Below, one piece after another: positions 26,627 to 34,323 of a stretch of 64,000 nt of DNA. Positions within the stretch are counted from its first letter, which is position 1. Each line of letters opens with the position of its first letter. Made by a program: the position numbers and the translations under genes. The notes below the pieces were generated by a model, which saw nothing but the letters and a program-made list of their open reading frames with translations, was not told the origin of the DNA and searched no databases. Origin of the DNA: an uncultured Roseobacter sp. GTDB taxonomy: Bacteria; Pseudomonadota; Alphaproteobacteria; Rhodobacterales; Rhodobacteraceae. The DNA is taken from the NCBI RefSeq assembly GCF_947496515.1, contig NZ_CANMDB010000009.1, positions 156,112-220,111 of the forward strand, given 5' to 3'.

Positions 26627-27538
26627 ATGACCACCTACTCCGGCATCTGGCCCGTAGCACCCACGCCCTTTCATGACGATGGCAGCCTCGATCTGGAGGG
26701 GATAAAGCGCGTGCTCGATTGCCTCATCGATCAGGGCGCGGACGGCATTTGCGTGCTCGCCAATTTCTCAGAACAGTTCCTGATCTCGGACGCGGAGCGC
26801 GAGACGTTGGCCCGGCTCAGCGTGGAGCATGTGGCGGGCCGGGTGCCCGTCATCGTCACCATCAGCCACTACGCCACGCAGATCGCGGTGGAACGCGCGC
26901 GCTTTGCCAAGGATCTGGGTGCGGACATCGTGATGATGATGCCGCCCTATCACGGGGCGCTGCTCAAAGGCACGCCGGAGCAGAGCTTCGAGCAGTTCGC
27001 CGCCGTGGGCGAGGTGGGCATCCCCATCATGGTGCAGGACGCACCGCTCTCCGGTGTCGATCTGCCCGTGCCGCTCCTGGTGCGCATGGCGTGTGAGATC
27101 GAGGCGGTGAAGCTCTTCAAGATCGAATGCCCGCGCGCGGCGAACAAGATCCGCGCGCTGATCGAGGCTGGCGGCGACGCCATCGAAGCGCCTTTCGACG
27201 GGGAGGAGGCGATCACCCTCTTGGCCGATCTGGATGCAGGCGCCACAGGCTCCATGACCAGCGGCATGATCGTCGATCAGATCAAGCCGGTGATCACGAA
27301 ACACCATTCGGGTGACGTGGAGGGTGCAACAGAGGCCTACGGCCGCGTCGCCATGGCCATCAACCACGAGAACCGGCAATGCGGCTGGCAGTCCTGCAAG
27401 GCGGCGATGGTGGAGGGCGGTGTGATCGCATCGGAATTCTGCCGCCATCCCATTCCGCCCTTGCATCCCGCGATCCGCGCGCGGCTGATAGACCTGTTGC
27501 GCCCGCTGGATCCGCTGGTGCTGAGATGGGGAAAGTGA
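26627..27538 (+). CDS. DapA-family (dihydrodipicolinate synthase-like) lyase or dehydratase
   Basis: This 303-residue TIM-barrel protein belongs to the class I aldolase-type DapA/NAL family, which forms a Schiff base with 2-keto acids. The Schiff-base lysine is likely Lys165 in VKLFKIECP. The tyrosine normally found in the YNxP motif is replaced: the segment reads IMVQDAPLSG, with Gln137 at the tyrosine position. In the inferred pathway it would act on the 2-keto-3-deoxy acid made by the upstream dehydratase. It would either split it or dehydrate it to 2-oxoglutarate semialdehyde. The start ATG at 26627 follows GGAGGAA. Confidence 0.85.
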   Translation: MTTYSGIWPVAPTPFHDDGSLDLEGIKRVLDCLIDQGADGICVLANFSEQFLISDAERETLARLSVEHVAGRVPVIVTISHYATQIAVERARFAKDLGADIVMMMPPYHGALLKGTPEQSFEQFAAVGEVGIPIMVQDAPLSGVDLPVPLLVRMACEIEAVKLFKIECPRAANKIRALIEAGGDAIEAPFDGEEAITLLADLDAGATGSMTSGMIVDQIKPVITKHHSGDVEGATEAYGRVAMAINHENRQCGWQSCKAAMVEGGVIASEFCRHPIPPLHPAIRARLIDLLRPLDPLVLRWGK

Positions 27539-27539
27539 G

Positions 27540-28247
27540 ATGAGCGAGCCTGCCTGGACCAATGAGTTGCGCGCGTTTGTGGAGCTGAAGCCGCGCCAGT
27601 CTCTGGCGACGGAGGCGGCAGACCACCTGCGCGAATTCATCATGCTGGGCAAGCTGGCACCGGGCATGCCGGTGCGCGAACGCGATCTGGCGGAGGCCTT
27701 CGGGATCAGCCGCACCCCGCTGAAAGAAGCGCTGCGCATCCTCGAAGGCGAGGGGCTCATCGTCTACGGCCCCACCCGGCGGCCCAGCGTCGCCGATCCC
27801 TCGCTCTCCGAGATCAACGACTGGCTGCGGGTGCAGGGCGCGCTGGAGGCCTTGGCGGGTGAGCTTGCCTGCGATCTGGCGAGCGACGCGCAGCTGGCGG
27901 AGATCGAGCGGATCAACACCTCCATCAAGGAAGCGCGCGACACCCAAGGGCAGCTGGAAGCCTTCCGCGCCGACATGCGGTTTCACGAGGCCATCGTCGC
28001 GGCCTCCGGCAATGCCGCGCTGCGCGAGACCCATGCGAGCTACAACGCCCGGCTCTGGCGGGTGCGGTTTCTCTCCTCCCAGCGGGTCGCGAGCCGGGAG
28101 GCCACGCGACAGGAGCATCTGGACATCGTGGAGGCGCTGAAGGCGCGCGATGCCCGCGCCGCCCGCCGCGCGCTGCAAAACCACTTGCGCACCGCCGAGG
28201 CGAATATCGCCGCGGCCCGCGCCGAGACAGATGAGGAGACCCCCTGA
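27540..28247 (+). CDS. GntR-family regulator, FadR/FCD subfamily
   Basis: This 235-residue regulator has an N-terminal winged helix (REFIMLGKLAPGMPVRERDL, then AFGISRTPLKEALRILEGEG). An all-helical FCD ligand-binding domain follows, with FRADMRFHEAIVAASGN and a C-terminal EHLDIVEALKARDARAARR segment. FCD regulators usually bind carboxylates such as the pathway substrate. It is embedded in the operon it probably controls, starting one base after the DapA-like stop. The ATG of the next gene overlaps its stop by one base. The triple half-site array at 22274-22311 is its most likely operator. Confidence 0.92.
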   Translation: MSEPAWTNELRAFVELKPRQSLATEAADHLREFIMLGKLAPGMPVRERDLAEAFGISRTPLKEALRILEGEGLIVYGPTRRPSVADPSLSEINDWLRVQGALEALAGELACDLASDAQLAEIERINTSIKEARDTQGQLEAFRADMRFHEAIVAASGNAALRETHASYNARLWRVRFLSSQRVASREATRQEHLDIVEALKARDARAARRALQNHLRTAEANIAAARAETDEETP

Positions 28248-29245
28248 TGCGTCCCAGACTTGCGATCGTGCCCGGCGATCCTTCCGGCATCGGGCCGGAG
28301 TTGATCGCTAAGCTCCTGCAGGAAGACGGCGTGCAGGAGGCGGCGGACATCTTGCTGGTGGGCGATGCGCATCTGTGGCGGCGCGGGGCCGCGCAGGCAG
28401 GCGCGGAGATCACGCTCAACACGATTGATGAAAAGCAAGCGGGCAGCTTTACCGGTCTCGCGCACCTCGACCTCGCCACCATCGCGCCCGAGGAAGTGCA
28501 AATCGCCGAAGTTACCGTTGCCGGTGGCACCACTTCGCTGCGCTGTCTCGACAAGGCCTTGGATCTGGCACAGGCGGGCGTGGTCGATGGCGTGCTGTTC
28601 GCGCCGTTCAACAAGGCCGCGATGACCGCCGCCGGGCTGAATGCCGAGGACGAACACCGCTACATGGCGCGCTATCTCGGGTTCGAGGGCTATCATTCCG
28701 AGATCAACGTGCTCGATGATCTGATGACCACGCGGGTGACGAGCCATATCGGGCTGAAAGACGTGGCGGCCAGCATCGACGCCCCCGGCATCGAGCGCGC
28801 GGTGGAGTTGGCCCACGTGGCGCTGGCCCAGTCGGGCAAGACCCGGCCTCATGTAGCCGTCGCCGCCCTCAACCCCCACGCCGGAGATAACGGCAAATTC
28901 GGGCGGGAAGAGATCGACGTGATCGAACCCGTGGTGAAGGCGTTCCAGGACCGGCAGATGAATGTGACCGGGCCTTGGCCGTCGGACACCGTCTTCCTCA
29001 AGGCCAAGCGCGGCGAGGTCGATGCGGTGGTAACCATGTATCACGACCAAGGGCAGATCGCGATCAAGCTGATGGGGTTCGAGCGCGGCGTGACGATCGC
29101 GGGCGGTCTGCCGATCCCGGTGGCGACACCCGCCCATGGCACCGCCTTCGACATCGCAGGGCGGGGCATTGCCAATGTGAGCGCCACGCGACAGGCCTTT
29201 GAACTGCTGGTCCGCATGGCGAGTAACGCGCGGGCCGCGGCCTGA
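28247..29245 (+). CDS. PdxA-family 4-phospho-hydroxythreonine dehydrogenase-like protein (PdxA2-type)
   Basis: This 332-residue protein belongs to the PdxA family of metal- and NAD-dependent oxidative decarboxylases. Conserved segments are VPGDPSGIGPE, ALNPHAGDNGKFGREE, TMYHDQGQIAIKLMGF and ATPAHGTAFDIAGRGIANV, which hold the metal-binding histidines. A location in a sugar-acid operon argues for a catabolic PdxA2- or TphB-like role rather than vitamin B6 synthesis. Known PdxA2 pathways for threonate and erythronate use a dedicated kinase, and none is present in this operon. Its substrate is therefore open. Confidence 0.88.
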   Translation: MRPRLAIVPGDPSGIGPELIAKLLQEDGVQEAADILLVGDAHLWRRGAAQAGAEITLNTIDEKQAGSFTGLAHLDLATIAPEEVQIAEVTVAGGTTSLRCLDKALDLAQAGVVDGVLFAPFNKAAMTAAGLNAEDEHRYMARYLGFEGYHSEINVLDDLMTTRVTSHIGLKDVAASIDAPGIERAVELAHVALAQSGKTRPHVAVAALNPHAGDNGKFGREEIDVIEPVVKAFQDRQMNVTGPWPSDTVFLKAKRGEVDAVVTMYHDQGQIAIKLMGFERGVTIAGGLPIPVATPAHGTAFDIAGRGIANVSATRQAFELLVRMASNARAAA

Positions 29246-29282
29246 GCGCGGCAAACCCACATTAACGAGCAGGATCTGACAC

Positions 29283-30788
29283 ATGAGCTTCACTCCCCAC
29301 GGTAAAAACCTGATCGCGGGCCACTGGGTCGCGACGGACCGCAGCTTTATCTCCGCGCCTGCGCATGGTTCGGCCCATAGTTTCAGCACCGGGACGGCCG
29401 CGTTGGTCACTGAGGCCTGCGAGGCGGCGGAGGCGGCTTTTGCCACGCTTGGGCAGAGCACGGCGGAGGCCCGGGCCGCACTCCTCAACGTCATCGCCGA
29501 TGAGATTGAGGCGCGCGGCGAGGCCATCACCGAGATCGGCACGCAGGAGACTGGCCTGCCGGGGGCAAGGCTACAGGGAGAACGCGGGCGCACGACGGGG
29601 CAGCTGCGGCTCTTTGCCGAGCACATACTTAAGGGCGACTACCTCGACCGCCGTCAAGATTCCGCACTGCCCGACCGCGCGCCGTTGCCGCGCCCGGATC
29701 TGAAGATGATCCAACGACCGATTGGTCCCGTTGCGGTCTTCGGGGCCTCGAACTTCCCGCTGGCCTTTTCGACCGCGGGCGGTGACACGGCCGCCGCCTT
29801 TGCGGCGGGGTGCCCCGTCGTGGTCAAGGCCCACGCGGCGCATCCCGGTACGGGTGAGATCATTGCGGAAGCGATCCATGCGGCAGTGGAGAAGACGGGC
29901 ATGCCCGCGGGCACGTTCAGCTTCATCCACGACGACGGTCATGAGATCGGGGCAGCCCTGGTACAACATCCCCTGATCCGCGCCGTGGGCTTTACCGGCT
30001 CGCTGGCCGGGGGCCGTGCGCTCTTTGATCTCTGTGCCGCGCGGCCCGCGCCTATTCCCTTCTTCGGCGAGCTGGGCTCCATCAATCCCATGTTTCTGTT
30101 GCCCGAAGCGGCAGCGACACGCGGCGCTGACATCGGCGCGGGCTGGGCCGGATCGCTCACCATGGGCGCGGGCCAGTTCTGCACCAACCCGGGGATCGCT
30201 GTCGTCTTGCCTGGCGCGGAGAGTTTCATCACCGCAGCCGAGGCCGCGCTGAAAGACGCAGGCCCCCAGACCATGCTGACTGACGGGATTGCCGACGCCT
30301 ACCAACGGGGTCTTGCCCGCGTGTCCGGCGGCTCGGGCGTCAGCGAATTGGCCGGCGGCACGGGAGAGGCGCGCAAGGCGACCCCCGCGCTCTACCGGGT
30401 GTCGGCGACGGACTGGCTCGGCAACCATGATCTGCAGGAAGAGGTCTTTGGCCCCATGGGTATCGTGGTCGAGGCCGAGACGCCCGAACAGATGGCCGAG
30501 ATCGCGCGCGCCATTGAGGGGCAGCTGACGGTGACGCTGCACATGGAGCCCGGGGATACAGATCACGCGAAAACACTGATGCCGCTGATCGAGCGGAAGG
30601 CAGGCCGCATTCTGGTTAACGGCTTTCCGACCGGTGTCGAGGTCGCAGATACGATGGTGCATGGCGGGCCATACCCTGCGTCCACGAACTTCGGCGCGAC
30701 CTCCGTGGGAACGCTCGCGATCCGCCGGTTCCTGCGGCCAGTGTGTTACCAGAACCTGCCGGACGCGCTCTTGCCGGAAGGGTTTTGA
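29283..30788 (+). CDS. NADP-dependent aldehyde dehydrogenase, 2-oxoglutarate semialdehyde dehydrogenase type
   Basis: This 501-residue aldehyde dehydrogenase belongs to the branch that oxidises 2,5-dioxopentanoate (2-oxoglutarate semialdehyde) to 2-oxoglutarate. The catalytic Cys300 lies in GAGQFCTNPG and the general-base Glu263 in FFGELGSINP. The nucleotide-site segments GPVAVFGASNFPLAFSTAGG and VKAHAAHPGTGE fit the NADP-preferring branch. It is the last gene of the operon and gives the pathway its likely end product, which enters the TCA cycle. It also explains the preceding enzymes as a non-phosphorylative sugar-acid route. Confidence 0.9.
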   Translation: MSFTPHGKNLIAGHWVATDRSFISAPAHGSAHSFSTGTAALVTEACEAAEAAFATLGQSTAEARAALLNVIADEIEARGEAITEIGTQETGLPGARLQGERGRTTGQLRLFAEHILKGDYLDRRQDSALPDRAPLPRPDLKMIQRPIGPVAVFGASNFPLAFSTAGGDTAAAFAAGCPVVVKAHAAHPGTGEIIAEAIHAAVEKTGMPAGTFSFIHDDGHEIGAALVQHPLIRAVGFTGSLAGGRALFDLCAARPAPIPFFGELGSINPMFLLPEAAATRGADIGAGWAGSLTMGAGQFCTNPGIAVVLPGAESFITAAEAALKDAGPQTMLTDGIADAYQRGLARVSGGSGVSELAGGTGEARKATPALYRVSATDWLGNHDLQEEVFGPMGIVVEAETPEQMAEIARAIEGQLTVTLHMEPGDTDHAKTLMPLIERKAGRILVNGFPTGVEVADTMVHGGPYPASTNFGATSVGTLAIRRFLRPVCYQNLPDALLPEGF

Positions 30789-30868
30789 GGAGGCAGCAAG
30801 TGTGGTCCCGACCTGAGACATCTGACAGTAACGCTAAAGCGCCGTTCCGAGGGGTGGCGCACTCGCGC

Positions 30869-30911
30869 CGCCCGTTTTGCCAAAGGCAAACCTCCGGTTT
30901 GACGGGGGCGG
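30869..30911 (-). repeat. Dispersed repeat, copy 2 (inverted)
   Basis: Bases 30886-30907 are the exact reverse complement of 22068-22089 (22 of 22). The flanks are similar: GCAAA and TTTTGC elements on one side, GGGGCG on the other. The copy lies between the end of the aldehyde dehydrogenase gene and the convergent TRAP gene. The CAAACC-TCC-GGTTTG palindrome could form a stem on either strand. Confidence 0.75.
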
Positions 30912-30967
30912 AACGGCGCGGCGCAACAGTGTCTGTTGCGCGGGTGCTTTGCGCGGGGCGGGCTGTC

Positions 30968-32992
30968 TCAGGCCGCGGCTTGCGCCCACCGCGCGCGGAT
31001 CTGCAGCAGCACGATCGGGGCAAGCAGCGCAATCCCCGCCACCAGCGTCAGCACACCCGGCGCGATGAAGAGCGGTGAGACGAGGGCGATCCAGTACCGT
31101 TCCAGCTTGCCCAGAGGTGCGATGAAGTACCCGGAGAAGGCAACGCCCAGCGTGGCGATCCCCATCATGGCACCGGCCAGCGTGACTGCAAAGGCTGTCC
31201 AGGTGAAACCCTCTGCCACCAGCAGGAGTGCGGGGGAATAGACGAAGACAAAAGGCACCAGCGCCTTGGCGATCCCCAGACGGAACGCCGTGTTGCCGGT
31301 CTTGAACGGGTTGGATCCCGCGATCCCGGCGGCGGCATAGGCGGCGAGTGCCACGGGCGGTGTGATGTCCGCCAGAACCCCGTAGTAAAAGACGAAGAAA
31401 TGCGCGACCAGCGGCTCGACACCGAGCATCTGGAACGCGCCGGCGGTGACCGAGACCAAAATGATATAGGTAGCCGTGGTTGGGACGCCCGCCCCCATGA
31501 CGATGCAGGCAATGGCGACCAGCACGAGCGAGAAGAACAGCGCCCATTGCTGCAGGTCGAAGACGTTGAACACCGGCAGCGCGGAGACCACCGCGGCAAA
31601 ATCATTCGCCGTCGTGATGACGATCGCACCGATCCGGAAGCCCGAGCCCGACAGGGTGATCACGCCCACGATGATGCCGACGCAAGCCGCAGCGGTCCCG
31701 ATGGCGATGGTGTTGCGCGCGCCGGTTGCGAGTGCGTCCCACAGGGCCCGCGGCGTCAGCCTGTCGTTTGGCTTCAGAAAACCGACGACGATACAGGCGA
31801 TGATCGCGTAAACGCCCGCATAGTCCGGTGTCCTCCCTGAGAAGATCGAATAGATCAGCACGAAGAGCGGGATGATCGCCATCCAATGCTCCTTGAGCAC
31901 CAGCACCACCTGCGGCAGCTCTTCGGTGCGCAGACCGCGCAGGCCGAGCTTCTTCGCCTCCAGATGCACCATGATGAAGATGCCGAAGTAGTGCAGCAGC
32001 GCAGGAAAAAGCGCTGCAGCGAGAATGTCACGCAGAGGGATGTTCAGATAGTCCACCATGATGAAGGCCGCGGCCCCCATCACCGGCGGCGTGATCTGCC
32101 CGCCGGTGGAGGCGGTCGCCTCGACGGCGCCCGAAAAATGCGGCGGGTAGCCCACCTTTTTCATCGCCGGGATCGTCAGTGACCCGGTGGTCACCGTGTT
32201 GGCGATGGAGGAGCCGGAGATCGACCCCATGAAGGCCGACGCGCAGATCGCGACCTTGGCCGGACCGCCGGAGTAACGCCCCGCCAGTGCGGTGGCCATG
32301 TCGATGAAGAGCGCGCCCAGACCGATGCGCGTGGCCAGCACCCCGAAGACAACGAAGAGAAAGACGTATTTGGCCATCGCGCCAATGGCGATACCATAGA
32401 TGCCCTGCGCGCCGTAGATCCCGTCGACAAACCCTTCCCAGGATACGCCAGCATGGATGAGCGGGCCCGGTGCGTAGCGCCCGAAAATCGCATAGAGCAC
32501 GAAGATCAGCGCGATGGCGGGCAGGGTCGGACCGATGGAGCGGCGCGCGGCTTCCAGTGTGAAGAGCAGCACAACCGAGCCCATGAAGGTGTCCATGGCG
32601 TTCGGGTTGCCCGCGCGCGCGGCGGCCACATCCAGCGGCAACAGCGGCAGATACATCGCCGCAGCCACGGCCAGAATGGCAAAAACGATGTCGATAAGGC
32701 TCACACCGTCGAACCGGTACCACCGGTCCGGGGGCATGTCGGTGCTCGGACTGCGGCGCCAGGAAAACAGCAAAAAGGTCAGGCCGAGCACAAAAGAGAG
32801 GTGCACACCGAACCGCATGAGCTCGTTCGCGGTGCCGAAACCGGCCTGGTACACGTGATAGAGAGTCATGGCCACGAGGGCGGTGGTGATGACAGCCCCG
32901 ATCCGCGGACCGGTGGGCCGGAAAGCAGACTCGGCGTCATACTTTCTCTCAATGGCTGCGAGCTCTTCCTTGCTCAGTTCCCGGTCGCTCAT
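30968..32992 (-). CDS. TRAP transporter fused permease (DctQM-type, TAXI class)
   Basis: This 674-residue, very hydrophobic protein combines the small 4-helix and large 12-helix TRAP membrane subunits in one chain, the form found with TAXI binding proteins. The N-terminal 45 residues are hydrophilic (LSKEELAAIERKYDAESAF), followed by about 16 or more helices. Family landmarks include GGPAKVAICASAFMGSISGS, SSIANTVTTGSLTIPAMKKVG and EATASTGGQITPPVMGAAAF, the usual DctM-like ion/substrate segments. It is encoded 74 bases downstream of its binding protein on the minus strand. The substrate is unknown; many TAXI systems carry dicarboxylates or amino acids. Confidence 0.94.
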   Translation of the reverse strand: MSDRELSKEELAAIERKYDAESAFRPTGPRIGAVITTALVAMTLYHVYQAGFGTANELMRFGVHLSFVLGLTFLLFSWRRSPSTDMPPDRWYRFDGVSLIDIVFAILAVAAAMYLPLLPLDVAAARAGNPNAMDTFMGSVVLLFTLEAARRSIGPTLPAIALIFVLYAIFGRYAPGPLIHAGVSWEGFVDGIYGAQGIYGIAIGAMAKYVFLFVVFGVLATRIGLGALFIDMATALAGRYSGGPAKVAICASAFMGSISGSSIANTVTTGSLTIPAMKKVGYPPHFSGAVEATASTGGQITPPVMGAAAFIMVDYLNIPLRDILAAALFPALLHYFGIFIMVHLEAKKLGLRGLRTEELPQVVLVLKEHWMAIIPLFVLIYSIFSGRTPDYAGVYAIIACIVVGFLKPNDRLTPRALWDALATGARNTIAIGTAAACVGIIVGVITLSGSGFRIGAIVITTANDFAAVVSALPVFNVFDLQQWALFFSLVLVAIACIVMGAGVPTTATYIILVSVTAGAFQMLGVEPLVAHFFVFYYGVLADITPPVALAAYAAAGIAGSNPFKTGNTAFRLGIAKALVPFVFVYSPALLLVAEGFTWTAFAVTLAGAMMGIATLGVAFSGYFIAPLGKLERYWIALVSPLFIAPGVLTLVAGIALLAPIVLLQIRARWAQAAA

Positions 32993-33027
32993 CAGCCCCT
33001 CACCGTTTTAAGTCAGTGTTTGTATTG

Positions 33028-33059
33028 GCAGGGGGCCAGCGCATCTGCCAGCCCCCTGC
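33028..33059 (-). terminator. Stem-loop between the TAXI binding protein and TRAP permease genes
   Basis: GCAGGGGGC (33028-33036) pairs with GCCCCCTGC (33051-33059) around a 14-base loop, just after the binding-protein stop on the minus strand. It lacks a long U tract. It probably lowers read-through or stabilises the upstream message, giving more binding protein than permease. Confidence 0.55.
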
Positions 33060-33066
33060 ATGTCTG

Positions 33067-34071
33067 TTACTCGATCAGACCGGCTTCGCGGTAGAACCGT
33101 TCCGCGCCGGGGTGCAGCGGCACGCCGAGCCCGCTCAGCGCCGTCTCCGGCGTGATGGACTGCCCTTTTGCGTGACCGACGTCCAGGAGTTTGCGGGATT
33201 CGTCGTTCCAAAGCGCTTTGGTGATCTGGTAGACCAGCTCTTCGTCTTCGTTCACGGAGGTGAACCACTGCGCGCCCACCGACACGGTCGAGACCGCATC
33301 GACACCTTCATAGGTCCCTGCCGGAATGTCGGACTGCGAAAAGAAGCCGAATTTGTCGGTCAGCGCATCCGCACCCGCGCCGTCAATGGGCACCAGTTTG
33401 ATGTCCGCGGCGGACGCCAGCTCCACGACTGCGCCAGTGGGGTAGCCCGCCACGGCAAAGAACGCGTCGATCTTGCCGTTGCGCAGGGCTTCGGCTGCCG
33501 CGTTGCCTTTCAGCGCTTCGGCGGAGACATCGTCGATGCTCAGGCCATTGGCCTCCAGGATCAGGTTGGCGTCAACGAAGGTGCCGGAGCCGGGCTCGTC
33601 CAGCGACACGGTCTTGCCTGCCAGATCGGCCACCGAATTGATGCCGCTATCCGCGAGTGCGACGAGGTGAATGTGTTCCTCGAACAGCGCCGCGATGGTG
33701 CGCAGGTCGGTCGCGGGCTCTTCGCCTTCGCGGGTGCCGGTGCCCGTGTAGGCCCAGTAGGCGACGTCAGACTGTGCAAAGCCGGAGTTTCTCAGGCCTG
33801 ACAGGATGGCGTTGATATTGTCGACCGATCCCCGAGACGAGACGGCGGAGGCGATCAGCCCCTCCACACCGCAGGAGCCGCCTTCGCCGCATTCGCGCGA
33901 TCCTGGTGGTTTGGAAATCGCATTCGCGATCACACCGCCGACAGGGTAGTAGGTAAAGGCTGTACCGCCCGTCCCGATGGTAAAGAACTTGATGTCCTGA
34001 GCCGCTGCCCCGCCCGCGAGGCCCAGTGCCACCGCGGCGCCGATCACAGCCGTTTTGAGTTTAGAGATCAT
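33067..34071 (-). CDS. TAXI-family TRAP transporter solute-binding protein
   Basis: This 334-residue exported protein has a signal peptide ending around GGAAAQD (MISKLKTAVIGAAVALGLAG begins it). Family features are FFTIGTGGTAFTYYPVGGVIAN near the mature start (core TIGTGGTAFTYYPVGG), a GSVDNINAILSG segment, and LAGKTVSLDEPGSGTFVDAN in the middle lobe. TAXI proteins feed fused TRAP permeases, and that permease is the next gene downstream. A Cys pair lies in the RECGEGGSCG loop, possibly a disulfide. The ligand is unknown. Confidence 0.93.
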   Translation of the reverse strand: MISKLKTAVIGAAVALGLAGGAAAQDIKFFTIGTGGTAFTYYPVGGVIANAISKPPGSRECGEGGSCGVEGLIASAVSSRGSVDNINAILSGLRNSGFAQSDVAYWAYTGTGTREGEEPATDLRTIAALFEEHIHLVALADSGINSVADLAGKTVSLDEPGSGTFVDANLILEANGLSIDDVSAEALKGNAAAEALRNGKIDAFFAVAGYPTGAVVELASAADIKLVPIDGAGADALTDKFGFFSQSDIPAGTYEGVDAVSTVSVGAQWFTSVNEDEELVYQITKALWNDESRKLLDVGHAKGQSITPETALSGLGVPLHPGAERFYREAGLIE

Positions 34072-34323
34072 GCGATCCTCCCTTTGTTGTTATGGTCCCC
34101 GTTTCATCTTCCTGATCGGGACCTTTGATGATGAAAGCGCGGTTTGGCGCTCATGGCAGGCGGTTGACGAGAGTGCTCCAGTGATGCTTTCCCACAAGGA
34201 TACGCCCCGGCCTGATCACGCCATCCGCCCTACTGCGCCCGACCGTCCTATTGATCGGCGCGGTTTACAAGCGATATTGCGCCGTTGCGGGCGTTTTGAG
34301 GGTGGGCGATGAGGCGCCAGCTT

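Noticed and set aside
24556..26634. Minus-strand open frame of 692 codons opposite tctA and the dehydratase gene
   Set aside because: Both plus-strand genes have clear family motifs. The mirrored frame has low-complexity His/Arg/Gly composition and no recognisable domain.
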